Notes under the pieces: generated by a model
Database searches by the model: none
What the model was told of the DNA's origin: nothing
Seen by the model: the letters and a program-made list of their open reading frames with translations, nothing else
DNA from: Cephalotrichum gorgonifer
Taxonomy: Eukaryota > Ascomycota > Sordariomycetes > Microascales > Microascaceae
Direction of reading: 5' to 3'
DNA: 64,000 bases
NCBI GenBank assembly: GCA_900312665.1
Contig: ONZQ02000017.1
Coordinates: 124,001 to 188,000, forward strand
Made by a program: the position numbers and the translations under genes
Shown here: one piece after another, positions 36,286-48,087 of the stretch
Numbering within the stretch: the stretch's first letter is position 1
Layout: every line of letters begins with the position of its first letter

Positions 36286-36429
36286 AGAACAACTACAACT
36301 TTATCTGCTAATTCTAATAAAACTATTTTTGGTTACATAGGTATGGTATATGTTATCTTATCTATTGGTATATTAGGATTTATTGTTTGAAGTCATCATA
36401 TGTATACAGTAGGTTTAGATGTTGATACT
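36286..36429 (+). other. Nuclear copy of mitochondrial cox1 fragment (NUMT)
   Basis: Read with the mould mitochondrial code (TGA = Trp), about 48 codons translate as an uninterrupted piece of cytochrome c oxidase subunit I: SANSNKTIFGYIGMVY, then LSIGILGFIVWSHHMYTVGL and DVDT. Base composition turns abruptly AT-rich with A/T-ending codons, unlike its flanks. The match stops after DVDT, where cox1 would continue with RAYF. It cannot be expressed from the nucleus because the TGA at 36388-36390 is a stop there. Confidence 0.9.
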
Positions 36430-36833
36430 TTCATGTTTTATTTTACTTGTAACTAGTTTACTCGTGAAGCAGCTTGTCGCTTGGCGCCACGCGAAGGAGA
36501 CTTGACGATGGAGTGGATACAGCTGCGAGAAGTGTAGACACACAGTGCGTATAGATTATTTTCGATAGGATCCGAAGAGTTACCCCCATTTGATTGTCTG
36601 CCATACTAGTAGATGATAGAGATCCAGATGCTCCTACCCAAGTCCTTCCTGTGTGAATGGACTCCACCTATCGCACACTGTGATCCTCGGGAACAGAACA
36701 ATTGATGGAAACTGAATGTTTTCGCTTGGGTTTCAACATCTCGCAAGGAAAGACCAGCCCCCATTTGAGCAGTTTGGCAAAGGTACCGCCTGCCGCCCAA
36801 ACAAGCCATGTCCCACCCCGTCGTGCGACCTGC
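36430..36833. other. Intergenic region between NUMT and transporter
   Basis: About 0.4 kb. The first 30 bases stay AT-rich and could be more mitochondrial DNA (possibly intron); nothing else recognised. Confidence 0.3.
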
Positions 36834-38984
36834 CTAATGAGCAAACCTGAAGTCAAGCCGCTTATTTCCTTCGTCGGTGGTAGTGTTGAGATAATGAACC
36901 CTCTCATCCTGAGTCATCGCATCCCACTTCTTCGCCCGGCTCTTGTTTCTCCATACGTAGTACACCTTGGCGAGGATATAGATGGCGATATTCATAGTGG
37001 TGATGGCCACGAGATTCCGGTTACCCCGCTCGTAACGAGGGGCATCATCCTTCCGGTAGACGTTAGATGCGATGATACCAGAGACCTGTACGGCCATGTT
37101 GTATAGCGCTGCCGACACGGTTCGTGAACGAACTGAGTTGGAGTTCTTTGAGTTCCAGGCAACTTGGATGGGGTGTGCTGGTCAGACAGTTCTTGGTTAG
37201 CTCGATGTCCTAATCCAAATGGGGGGAGAAATTGTCGGTACGTACGAGAAGGATGGGCAATAAGAGCCGTGAGAACACCCCAAGTTGACCACTTGTTGTT
37301 CTTTGTGACATCCACTTTGTAAAGGTAAATCAGGAAAGGGAGCATCCATATCTGGCAAATCGAAGCCATGAAGGTTAGCTCCCCTACTATCTCAGAGGCA
37401 TATGTGAGACCTATGATAGTACACATAGCCAGTGCCACGGACGGTATGGTGAGGAGGTTGGTTTTGAAGGTACTGAAGCCAAGGCCTTTGAGGGATAGAG
37501 TGAGATACTGCTGCGGCGGCGTGACGGGGATGTTCCAGGTCATTCCAATGGCGTAAAGCGGCCACAGGTCGTAGTCCTTCATGCTCTTCCAGAGCAGCTT
37601 AGGGGTGATGGGTTGCCGATTGTGCATAGTCCCGACACTTGGGTCAGCTCGGATGACACGGTTGACCATAATAACCTCCTCTCTATAGTATCGCACATAG
37701 TCAGCAAATGCGGCCTGTGGCAGGTAGAGGTTGAGTGCTTTACCTCTCAGTGAACCAGCCCTTCTTTCCGCGGAACCAGTTGGCAGTTTGAGTTGGCGAG
37801 GGCGGCATAAGTCCGAAAGCGAGGAGGCCGACTACCAAGGTAATCGCGCCCTGAAGCTATGTTAGCATATGTTGCTTTCCAGAGGGGGGGTACTGTTTTG
37901 GTACAGGCATACCTCAATAAGGAATAGCCATCTCCAGCCGGCGTATTCTAAATGGCCTCGAAGTTGGAGGATTCCGGCCGCAAGGAGACCGGCGAAGATG
38001 TCAGCAAGCGACATGGCCATCCAGAAAAAGGCCAGTCTTATCGAAAGCTCGTGGCCCTTATAGAAATATGAGAGGTAAAGAATGATCTTCAGAGCCTGTT
38101 AGCCAACGTTGTCCTAATAATAAAAAGCTAGCTGTAGGTGATGGCCGTGGCGATGGCCGTGGTAGCAGGGGCTGTTGGGGGCGGGGCTCACGTCAGGGAT
38201 GAAGCCGCCTTGGAGAATGGCAAGCAGGGAGCGGCAGACAAGGAATGACGCCTTCCCTGAGAGCCAAAACTGAGACATAGAGACGATGCTCCAGATTGAG
38301 ATCTGAGCTGGAATCCAGCGATCAGGGCCTATCCACTTGCTCACAAGCTGTGAGGGGAGTTCTGCAAGCAGGAATGAAAGCTTGAAAACAGTATTTCCGA
38401 GGTTGAAATCTATGAGTATCCCTCCTATGTTAGCATACTATCCACTGGAGTAATTAAATAAGGGAAACTATATAAGTGCTGCGAAACATACCATTTGTAG
38501 TCATCCCGAGATCATCCAGGAAGTTATCGCTAACAGCCTGGTTAATATTGGCACGGTCGAGCTCCAGCGCCATAAACATGATACAGGCGAAAATCATGAT
38601 TCGCACATCAATCTTCTTGATAATGGCATTCTCCTCATCCCAGGTCCACCGCGCCGACGGGTCAAACCTGTGCAGGTTCTCCCAATCGTCGCGCGGCAAA
38701 TAGTACTTCGCCAGCTCCGGGTCATCGTAGACGGAGCGCTGTGTGGCTATCGCAGCGCCGTTGTAGTTCTTGGTCCGCTGCCACCAGAAACGCTTCTCGT
38801 CGGCCGGTTCTCCGAGAGGGAGCTCCGGGTCGGGGGCCAAGTCGGAGACGGAGCGGGACTTCTCGTTGCTGACGCCGGATTTCTCCACGCCGGAGCCGGA
38901 CTTGTCATCATCCGACGAGGACGTGAGAATCCCATGTGATTGGCCCGGGGGCTGCTTCCCCGGCGTTGTGAAGATGGTGGTCAT
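36834..38984 (-). CDS. MFS transporter, allantoate permease (Dal5) type
   Basis: Second anion:cation symporter-family permease of the window, 593 aa. Six exons: 38984-38492, 38409-38192, 38095-37913, 37850-37744, 37682-37246 and 37177-36834, all in phase. The N-terminal 140 residues are hydrophilic; helix 1 follows KKIDVRIMIFACIMFMALEL with DRANINQAVSDNFLDDLGM, diagnostic for this family. GGFIPDALKIILYLSYFY, GWRWLFLIEG and the C-terminal AWNSKNSNSVRSRTVSAALYN are further family blocks. It is only distantly similar to the cluster transporter. No consensus palindrome was seen in its promoter, so it is probably independently regulated. Confidence 0.92.
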
Positions 38985-40079
38985 GCTGAAACAGATCCAG
39001 GGCGGTCCGCGGAAATGCACAGCTTGGACGGGTAAAACAGAACAGATGGGCGGACTGGCTAATAATGGCCGCGGAAATGCACGGTTTTGGAGGAATAGCA
39101 CAGATGAGTGGACGAAGAAACAGTTGAAGTACCTTCCGCGGAGATGCGCAGCGTTGACAGGTGAAGGATGGGTGGCTCGTGTCTCACACAAACTCTCTTG
39201 ACATCTCCGCGGGCCCAGGAATCTGGCGATCGACCTTTAAGTATCACCAGATCTCCAAAATTTCTACGTCGTTGTACCCCTCCGGCGACTGGCTTACAAA
39301 ATCCATTGGCATCGTTATCTCCGAATATGTCAAAGGGGGCTACCGGCAAGGGTGAACCATATTCTTCATACCTTGGTTAAAGCACGCAATGCCAATATTC
39401 CTATCTACTAGCGTTCTAAGGAGAGAGCTTGCACGCGGCATGTATGTCCTGGTGCGGGGACAAACTCGGGGTACACCCTTCCCAGAGCTCCGGGACAGGA
39501 TATCTGCGCCCGTAATCGGTTCAAGCTGAGAAGTTTCTGTCGCTCGCAACATCTCACATCAAACTCGGTGGCCCCACTGTCCCATGCAGCCGGCACCATG
39601 TTGGTCGACAGGCTGCATGTGTCATGGCGTGCTCTGGCCATCTACCGCCCCGTGCGGGAATGTGAAATCACTAATTGAGGCACCCGATGGCGTATGGGCT
39701 CGGTATGGAGGTACGAGCGTGGGGGCATTCTCGGGGATTTGAGCTTGGAAGGACGTATAAGGTATGGACGAACCCCCACACTTTGGCGTGCGTGGCACAT
39801 GTGTATGTACCTAGCTGCAGTTGGCATTCCGAATATCCAATGGCGCATTATCCGCCTTCCATGTTATAACGTGCTGATAGTACGGCCGGCCTGCCTGTGT
39901 CTTTCGCGAATCAACGCCTAATACGCATCGCGCGTTAAGAGAGGAATCCACAGCGGAAAACCACGTGCGGAAAAGAGTTAAAGATTCAATCGATATTTCG
40001 GAGACGTCCAGGTCGCTTCTTCTGCTCGGGGGGACATGGCGCCGCATATTGCGATGGGCGTGAAATGCCCCGAAACCAC

Positions 40080-40190
40080 ATGCCAGAGTGGATCAGTGTC
40101 ATGTCCAAGGACGATGGCGCAAGATGATGTGATCCATATCTCGCTCACTATCGCCCGAACCGCCCGCATGAAGGACCAGACACGACAGAT
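40080..40190. repeat. Diverged dispersed repeat, copy A
   Basis: Shares GCCAGAGTGGAT, then GATGGCGCAAGATGATGTGA and a CCCGCAT block, in the same order, with 42326-42400. This suggests decayed duplicates of an unknown element. Confidence 0.4.
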
Positions 40191-42325
40191 GCGACATGCA
40201 TCTATTAATTGCGACCCCGCGCTCATGAACTTTGGATTATGTGAAAAGAATCGCGCGTGGTACCCCAACGAAGCCGAGGTCGGATGGGATGCACCTGCGC
40301 GAGTCAAGAATTGAACGGCGGCTTGTCATCGAAATGTCACCAGAGTGGGGGGGACAGTTCGAGACCTTTCGGAGTTAAGGATGCGAGGGCGCAGGAGAAG
40401 ATAGCCAGCAAACGATGGAAAAGTCAGGCCCAACAGAGCGGTGATAGTGGCGCGTTACCGGCCCTCAATGATCGTCGCTGCTCGCACCACAGGTTGCATC
40501 GCATGGCATATTCAGTCTGTGGTCCTTAAGCTCAGAGAAACCCCGGATCAGCACCTGTCTCGCTGTGGATTACAAAATAAATCCCAAGAAACCATGGGCT
40601 GGCTATATTTGACAAAGTGCACCCATAAAAGAGGAAACCGGGGTCCCGGTACATTGCTCAGTGGTCGAGGGAAGCGGATGCCAGGTGGTCTCAATCATGA
40701 AGGCCCTTCGCAAGTAGCAAGCCCCATCCTCCTAATGCTAAAGTCGTACAGAAAACCTCGTGGCTTCTGAAATTGTATGCCACCCCTCTTAATGGAAATA
40801 TACTCGCCATCGCTCTATTCTACAGCAACGATAGGGCGTTGGCAGTTTAGTGCCATTGCCCTTTAGGAGAGGTAGCGGGTGGAGTCCGCGAGAGTGCTAA
40901 AGCTACCAGTGCGCCCACAGTAGACTGTGGAGAAGAAATACAAGACGATAAGCGCAAGAGGATTCTGTAGTAGATAGGATACCCCTGAGGATCCTATTAT
41001 ATCTATAGATCTTGCGACACCCGACTCCCCAATAGAGAAAGGCATAGAACGTAGACACGATGAGGGATATTGGAAGCTCGCTGGGCGAGCCCACCAACGC
41101 ATAGTGTGGTAGGGGCTATGTAATTCAAGTATTATTACACCTCAGGCTTACACCTAGATCCATCTCTTAGGTAGGCTCTAGATTTCTGTGTAAACGATGA
41201 AACTTGAGAGAAATACGGAAAGGCAAAATTTATGTTGGAAATGAAAAGTTGATGGTGGGAACAGTCACTTAAGAGTGGATGAACATGTACGTCATTAGGA
41301 GTATGCATACCGTCTGGGTTCCCTCTCTCCTCCTAGGTCTGCTTCAAGAATGACAGCCTGCAAGGAGAAGATGAAGATCCTGATCTTGAAATATTCTCAA
41401 GACCAATGGGCAAGAACCGTAGTAAGGGGGTAGGTACACGCGTACCATGCAGGATGCACGAAACGTACTCGAGAATGTGATTAATATCAGTACGCGACGG
41501 TCTTTGTACTGTTGACTAATAAGGTAAGGTACTGTTCCCATCCCTTTATAAGACCCGCCATCATCTGCCCGTCTATATCGGTGACAATATCACAGAGGTT
41601 ATTTGCCGGCAATTCACCCCACCCAGCATCGAGATCGACGGTCTATTAAAACCGTAGTCCCATATGGGCCATTGAAGATGGCGTCGTGGCATTATTCCAA
41701 AGACTTTGGGGAATTGGATTCCCCCGAGATTGTGAAAAGAACGAAAGCCGCCACCGATGCCCCCTAGGCCTAGACGTTGATGCTAAATAGGCCATATCAA
41801 CTTGTGTACTTCCATCCCTTCGCCATTCCTTGCTCAACCATCATATTTGTGCGTGAGGTAGAGTTGCAGTGTCGTCTTTCATTCCAGACTTGGCAATACC
41901 GTGTGTCCTTGAAGAAACTACTTCTCCCGATCTACTACTCGGTCCCCGTCTTAGCACCAGCATAACACAAAATGAACGGAAAGGTCCACTGTGATATCAC
42001 CGCCGACATCACAAGCTACTATTTATCTACCATGTACTAAACCTTGGATCTGATGGACGATCTTGCTGATCTTTAGCGGCGGTAGGTGCTCGGGCGGTAG
42101 TTTTGGTTGCGGAAATACGAGGATAAGAACTTCTTATGAAGATCGGTGTTTCTTTACCATTGTACCAGCAACAGGAAACGGCTCAAGTGTACCCGTGCGT
42201 AGTAGCAATCAAATAGCTATTTCCTACGCAGATTATACATCAGGCCTTGGGAATATTTGACCCTGAACCTTCAGCGGAAATATTCCGAGGTTCAATCTGA
42301 TGTTTATTCGCCCATAGGATACCTC

Positions 42326-42400
42326 ATAGCCAGAGTGGATGGCGCAAGATGATGTGACATATACCAGAAAACGAACCCCCACTAACAACCCGCATATCGA
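42326..42400. repeat. Diverged dispersed repeat, copy B
   Basis: Same orientation as copy A, with an internal deletion between GAGTGGAT and GGCGCAAGATG. Confidence 0.4.
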
Positions 42401-42878
42401 GGGACCGCGACAAGAGGGAAGTTCAATTATTAATAGGCATCCCCATGTAGATGGGTGATAAGTCGTCTTAAAGCGTAGGAAGTAGGATGAGGTGTGGTGG
42501 GGTGTCTGCCGCACAACCGAAAGCTGGAGGATCTACCGAATCAACTTACTCTTTGTAGGCATCGCCAAGCCGGATAGTATGATGATATCTCGGACTTAAG
42601 GACTTAGAGAGACCGGATGGGACGACACTGCTATGGGCGTAACACTGTGGCGCAATAGTGAGAGTGCTTCACCTCATAGGACCGCGGGACGAGTACGTCT
42701 CAAGATAGATTGACGAAATTACTACGCCGTGGCCTGTCCTCTGTCGGCAACTTTATAAAAGGGGACGGAAACCCCTGCAACTTTGAAATTAAGACATCGC
42801 AGCCACCGACATCAAACCCCATCAGTAGTTTAACTATTCATCCTAAATACACTTTCAGCGCCCATTCCCGATATCATC

Positions 42879-44478
42879 ATGGCCCCTCCAGCTGCAGACG
42901 TCGACGTCACAACCCCTGCTCAGGATGCCCCTGCCACATCTAAGGTGGTGGGGGAGAAGGCCGCCCCCACATCCAGTAGCGCGTCCCGACTGACTGGGCC
43001 GCTGGAGTACTCTGGCAGTCTCGACTCATATGAGCAATTCGACACCACGTCCGTCATTGGACGTGAGTTCCCCACATTGCAGCTGACCGAGATTCTCAAC
43101 GACGATACCAAGATCCGGGACTTGGCTGTCCTCGGTTTGTGACTACCCCTTTCCTAGGACATTCTCCTGTTACGCCTGGTAAACTAACTGTAAAATAGTA
43201 TCTCAGAGGGGCGTAGTCTTCTTCCGGAACCAGGATATCAACATCGAGGACCAGAAATTACTTGGCCAGAAGCTTGGAGAATTGACTGGGAAGCCGGAGA
43301 CTTCCAAGGTTGGTTAATCAATAACTCCGTCACCCAACCAGATCTAACACGAGCAAAATAGCTTCACCGCCATGCACTTTCTAACAGCAAGCGCGGCATT
43401 GCCGTGGACGAGAACGGCAAGCTAGATGACGAGGTGTCTGTCATATCATCCGAGCAGATCCGGAAGTTCTATGGCAACCACTTCAACTATGCTTCCAAGA
43501 GGCTCGCTAGCCACGGGTGGCATGCCGAGTAAGTTCATATCCTACGCTCAAAATGTCTCCTTATCACTTCTTTCAGAGTGACGTTGCATCCCAATACTAA
43601 TCCCCCACAGTATCACCTTTGAGAGGATCCCCTCCGACTACGCCATCCTCAAGATCGTGCAGCCATCCGAGGACGCCGGCGGCGACACCCTCTGGGCGTC
43701 CGGCTACGAAGCCTACGACCGCCTATCCCCGGCCCTGAAGACGCTGGCGGAGAGCCTCACAGCTACGCACCACCAGCCCAACTTCGTCAGGGTCAAGGAG
43801 AGCTTCGGTGAGGATTTGATCGACGACTACCGCGGGGCGCCCGAGAACACCGGACTCGATTTCAAGGCGGAGCAGTAAGTTCATCAACCAACCCAGCCCT
43901 AGCAAAGAGATTGCACGGTATGGAAGGGCTAACTTGGGGCGCTGCCCGCAGTCCTGTCGTTCGCACGAATCCCGTGACCGGCTGGAAGAGTTTGTTTGGG
44001 GCTGCCCACCAGGTCGCGGCTGGATGGATCAATGGCGTGACGGAGAGGGAGAGCGAGATCTTGAAGGACTACTGTAAGTGGTCAGCTGCGATGACTTGGG
44101 GATAGATACCAAGAAAGTAACAACAGACTAATTGATTTGCTTACAGTTACCCAACTCATTGCCGAGAACCATGATCTGCAGGTCCGTTTCCGATGGAATA
44201 AGAACGACCTGGCTATCTGGGACAAGTAAGTTGCAGAAGTGAATGTACTCAATATGTGTGTTGTTAGCGAGTTCTGACGTTTTGCGACAGTCGCTCGGTC
44301 TTCCACACCGCTACAAAGTGAGTCTCTCCATGCCCGTCTAATTGAGATATGATATCTAACTGGTATTAGTGACTACACTGGAAAGCGACAGGGTAACAGG
44401 GTTGTCTCGCTTGGGGAGAAGCCGTACTTTGACCCTGCTTCGGTATCGCGTCGCGAGGCGCTAGGGCAGACGGCTTAA
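42879..44478 (+). CDS. TauD/TfdA-type alpha-ketoglutarate-dependent dioxygenase
   Basis: Fe(II)/2-oxoglutarate oxygenase, probably releasing sulfite from alkyl sulfonates, 377 aa. Eight exons: 42879-43134, 43199-43308, 43362-43528, 43611-43874, 43952-44073, 44147-44225, 44291-44317 and 44370-44478. All phases agree, and the 27-nt exon encodes part of the metal site. The H-x-D ligands lie in GWHAD, split by intron 3 (HA / D). The distal His is in RSVFHTATNDYTG, and HPVVRTNPVTG is the 2-oxoglutarate-binding segment (most relatives read HPVVRTHP; here Asn replaces the second His). QRGVVFFRNQDI is the family start block. Cytosolic, usually induced by sulfur limitation; no regulatory site identified. 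Confidence 0.92.
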
Positions 44479-45274
44479 CCAGGCTTAGGAGGAAAGCAGA
44501 CGCACGGTCTTGTCCAATGGTACGGCCACATGGGGTATGGCTCGATAATCTTGCGTACTTTATGATCGCACATATCGAACAATCCTAGCTAGTTATCTTG
44601 TTAAGCTTCTGTATTATGAAACCATAAACGAGGCCCCATAACCCGGCGTGACTTCACCTTGCGCTTTCCATGTGCGTGCCAAGAGTTTGGTTTAGTACTG
44701 AGGTGATGCAGGAGAACCCGGCATCAGGATTCTGAGCCCGACAGGGCAGCTCGAATCCTCAACCCAAGGAGGAAGCTCGCGAACGAGCTTACTCCTAACT
44801 TCGTGACTTCAACCTCAAGGACTAAGGGAACCAAGAAGGGTACAGCTTCGAAACTCGGGATTCGGACTGCCCATAAGGTCATCAACAATCTGCCCAAACC
44901 TCAGGTCAATAGGTCTAGAGATAAGCCCGGGACGGCTCGTCAAAATCACAGGTCTTAGAGTGAGGGTGTTCAGAATCGAGATCACATCCTTAGAGCCAAA
45001 GCTGCTGTCCCGGGCTCACGTACGAGCTGTACAATCGGGATGACCCAAAGGGTCGGTATCAGGAATCAAAGAATCAGTCTTATATTCGAATCTCAAAGTA
45101 AAAGAAGGCATGCTCAAGTGTATAAAAGTTCAAAAGAAAAAGGGGGGGTGAGGGGGGTCTAAGGCTCTTATACTGAATCCGAGCCACTGGGCCGGGATCC
45201 TCCCCGCTCCGAGCCACCGGATTGGCACCTATCCGCCCTGCCCCGCCTCAGTACCTGTGATATTCTATCTTACT
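44479..45274. other. Convergent intergenic region with mosaic repeat-like sequence
   Basis: Contains an A-rich to G-rich run at 45122-45160 and two related blocks beginning CCGAGCCAC at 45178 and 45210. This looks like the end of a decayed mobile element, but no open frame or terminal repeat was found. Confidence 0.3.
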
Positions 45275-45496
45275 AGAGTGAAACCCCAACGAATCTCCAA
45301 TCAGGTAGTTAGAGCTTGCTATCCTTCCACACCGGGTCCCTCTTCTCCAGAGTGAAACCCCAACGAATCTCCAATCAGGTAGTTAGAGCTTGCTATCCTT
45401 CCACACCGGGTCCCTCTTCTCCAGAGTGAAACCCCAACGAATCTCCAATCAGGTAGTTAGAGCTTGCTATCCTTCCACACCGGGTCCCTCTTCTCC
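45275..45496. repeat. 74-bp unit in three identical tandem copies
   Basis: Copies are 45275-45348, 45349-45422 and 45423-45496, identical by eye. The third copy contains the last 12 codons and stop of the enoyl-CoA hydratase gene plus 3' flank; the other two are non-coding downstream copies. Confidence 0.95.
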
Positions 45497-46308
45497 ATAA
45501 AACTAGCTAGTCCCTCTTTCATATTCTCCGCACCATCCATCCTCGCGTACAAACCCTTCCCAACGATATTAGTGCTCTGCATAGGCCCCATACCCTCCCA
45601 CCCAAGCGTCAACCCTTCTCGGGTAGTAATAACGGAATCCGGACTATTCGCAGAGATCTCTGTAGCCAAACGCACCGCCTCAGCCACTACCCCGCCTTCG
45701 TTCCCACCCTCAACAACAAAGTTAACAAGGCCCCAGTCCTTCATCTCATCGGGCCCGTACATCCTCCCCAAGAGCGCCATTTCCGACGCCCGCTGCTTTC
45801 CAACCGTCCTAATCAACCGTGGCAGTGCCCCTGCTAAAGCTACCACACCCCGCTTAACCTCTGGAAGACCAAACTTCGCTCCCCTCGAACCAGCAACCAC
45901 CAAGTCGCAATTGATGACCATCTCCATTCCACCGCCTAGACAGAGCCCATTTACGGCCGCAATGATGGGTTTCTTCCCCGTCCGGTTGGACAGCCCTCCG
46001 AACCCAGGCGTGTTGAATATCTCAAGGCCCTCCTTCTGTGTGTCGGGGATGTTACCCGCGTTGGTTCGGTCGTTCCACTGGGCCAGGTCGGCGCCCGCGC
46101 AGAATGCCCTCCCCGAACCCGTTATGATGGCGCAGCGGAGTGACGGCTCGGCGTCGAACCACCTCCACAGCCTGTCGAGGTCGCGGTGCTGCTCAGCGTG
46201 GATGGCATTTAGTCGCGTGGGCCGGTTGAGTGTGACGAGGAGGACATGGGGGCCTGGAAAGGCGACGAGGGTATCAGCGACTTTAGGGGGCGGCGAAAGG
46301 AAGGTCAT
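45457..46308 (-). CDS. Enoyl-CoA hydratase/isomerase, peroxisomal
   Basis: Crotonase-fold enzyme of 283 aa, intronless. It hydrates or isomerises acyl-CoA in beta-oxidation or side-chain degradation. The CoA-binding and oxyanion blocks are ITGSGRAFCAGADL and AAVNGLCLGGGMEMVINCDL; FGLPEVKRGVVALAGALPRL follows, with Glu in LPEVKRG as the candidate catalytic acid. The protein ends in SKL, a peroxisomal targeting signal. Its terminal codons sit inside a 74-bp tandem repeat, so the copies downstream repeat the SKL-stop region on the same strand. It is convergent with the TauD-type gene. Confidence 0.93.
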   Translation of the reverse strand: MTFLSPPPKVADTLVAFPGPHVLLVTLNRPTRLNAIHAEQHRDLDRLWRWFDAEPSLRCAIITGSGRAFCAGADLAQWNDRTNAGNIPDTQKEGLEIFNTPGFGGLSNRTGKKPIIAAVNGLCLGGGMEMVINCDLVVAGSRGAKFGLPEVKRGVVALAGALPRLIRTVGKQRASEMALLGRMYGPDEMKDWGLVNFVVEGGNEGGVVAEAVRLATEISANSPDSVITTREGLTLGWEGMGPMQSTNIVGKGLYARMDGAENMKEGLASFMEKRDPVWKDSKL

Positions 46309-46953
46309 GTTGTGATTACGGGGCGTTGGTTTAGAAAGACTTGTTCTAAGACGTGATTGACATTAACTAATTTTATAAAATTGGTGTCTGGATAGACTTT
46401 TGGTGGCGAGGGGTAAAGAGTATAAGAGTGCGTACAAAGGATGTGACCCAGGCTTACGGGGTGGGCGCAGTCTTGGAAGACGTTGAGGTCTGTCCCAACA
46501 ATCAATCCCTGCCTCGGTTCTCCGCAAATACCCCACGTTCCCCGCGTCTTGTTTCGGCTACTATTAAAACCGCCGAGGTTTAGTGCCCGGTTCCGACCAC
46601 CACACTAACTATGAGGCAGTGCCGGCTTAAGCCAGGAGGTCCAGCCAGCAGGATCAACCGTGCGCACTCATCTTGTACATTCCCTCGGCAAATTGGCCCG
46701 TAATTACTATTCTTGACAGTTTATGGTTGAATATAGGTACATCCCACCAGATTTATAACGGTTACGTAGAATCTCTTGCTCCATGAATCTTTCCGGGTCT
46801 AAAGCTCTAGCTATATCTCCACCTTTTGCCCAAGCTTCCCTGCAGGAGAGCTCAACCGTGCCATCGACCCATACTATACATTCTTGTAACCAAATAGTAA
46901 TTTAATCCATCGTTCACTAGTGGTTAGCAGGTATCTAAACTTGGCCTTGACGA
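46309..46953. other. Intergenic region, hydratase promoter
   Basis: About 0.65 kb between two minus-strand genes; nothing recognised. Confidence 0.4.
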
Positions 46954-48087
46954 TCATCCCAGATCGTCAAGCACCTTCGCCGACGGAACAAAAAACGTCG
47001 CCCCCGTCAAAGGCGTCGAAAAGTCCAGGATCCGGTCATGTTTCCCCGGCGGATCCCCCACAAACATGCGTTGCAGCATCTTCTCCGTAACCCACAGCTG
47101 CCGCGAATAGCTAATGAAGTACGTGCCAAACTCCTTGGACCCAGGCGTCCCAAACGGCATGTTATCCCTCAGGATAGCTTGCTCGACGCCCACGTCATCC
47201 TCGATAGTATTCAGCGTCTTGTGCGACTTTTGTGCCCCGGCGGCAGCGTCATCGAGTTCCACGTTATCGAATTTCGTCCGGCCAATGATGCTCTCTTGCT
47301 CCTCTGCCGAGAGGGCATTCCAGCCATTTAGGTCGTGGACGTACTTCTGCACAACGCAGTAGCTGCCCCCAATGGAAGTGGAGGAACCCTCGTCGCACTC
47401 TTCGACGAGGACGGATGCCGATACGTCCGGGCCGACGGGGTTAGCGGTGCCATCGACGAAACCCAGGAGGTCGCGGGCATCAAAGTACCGGAACCCAACC
47501 GTCTCATCTACGACGGAGACGGAGTCGCCCAAGCGGACCATGAGCTGACGTTCGAACTCGAAGCAGAGGTCCCGGCGGTCCGCCCGGATATGGAAAAGAA
47601 GGTCCGCTCCAGGAGTCGAGACGGCGGTATGGACATTTCCTGAAATGACAGGGAATGGACGCAACTCCGCGGGCCGTGGGAGCTCGGTGAGCACATCCCA
47701 AGCGTCGCTACCGATTCCTACGGTGCAGGAGAAGGATGAGCCTGGATCGCGGATGGCGATGTTCTTCGCCAGTCCGCTAATTCCCGATAAGGTGGAGCGT
47801 ATGGTATTGATGGAGTCAAGTGTATCGGATACCTCGAGGAGGAGAAATGTGGCTGAGCGGCTGAGCGGTGCGATGGCCGCCTGGGAGATGACGGGGCAGC
47901 TCATCCTGGGAGGCGCAAAGGTCGATGTTGAGAATGATGCCTTGGAAGATCGAGGAACACTAGCTCCCGATGCCCAGGTTCTAGGATACGAGGTCGATCT
48001 TATTTGAAGTTCAATTGAGGCGACCGTGGCGGAAAGTATGCCAAGACAACGTCCTCGGCCTGTCTTGAGAAGTAAAGATGCTGCCAT
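46954..48087 (-). CDS. DyP-type dye-decolorising peroxidase
   Basis: Haem peroxidase of 377 aa, intronless. The hallmark GFVDGT motif is in LLGFVDGTANP. It also has SHKTLNTIEDD (proximal-His region), LRDNMPFG, the distal segment YFISYSRQLWVTEKMLQRMF, and the usual end block PPGKHDRILDFSTPLTG with FFVPSA. The first 60 residues are Ser/Arg-rich with few acids (MAASLLLKTGRGRC ...), as in mitochondrial presequences; a shorter start at the Met before SCPVISQ is possible. Roles of relatives: oxidation of aromatic dyes and phenols or peroxide defence. It is not linked to a known partner here. Confidence 0.92.
   Translation of the reverse strand: MAASLLLKTGRGRCLGILSATVASIELQIRSTSYPRTWASGASVPRSSKASFSTSTFAPPRMSCPVISQAAIAPLSRSATFLLLEVSDTLDSINTIRSTLSGISGLAKNIAIRDPGSSFSCTVGIGSDAWDVLTELPRPAELRPFPVISGNVHTAVSTPGADLLFHIRADRRDLCFEFERQLMVRLGDSVSVVDETVGFRYFDARDLLGFVDGTANPVGPDVSASVLVEECDEGSSTSIGGSYCVVQKYVHDLNGWNALSAEEQESIIGRTKFDNVELDDAAAGAQKSHKTLNTIEDDVGVEQAILRDNMPFGTPGSKEFGTYFISYSRQLWVTEKMLQRMFVGDPPGKHDRILDFSTPLTGATFFVPSAKVLDDLG

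Larger units (their letters stand above)
38985..42878. other. Gene-poor intergenic region (3.9 kb)
   Basis: Largest empty stretch of the window. It holds two diverged copies of a short dispersed repeat (around 40080-40190 and 42326-42400) and the TauD-type promoter. No supported gene. Confidence 0.4.

Noticed and set aside
44700..45250. Retrotransposon LTR
   Set aside because: The sequence looks mosaic, but no terminal repeats, primer-binding site or gag/pol reading could be found by eye.
45464..46315. Full-length open frame antisense to the enoyl-CoA hydratase
   Set aside because: It mirrors the hydratase exactly and lacks motifs; the hydratase has clear crotonase signatures and SKL.
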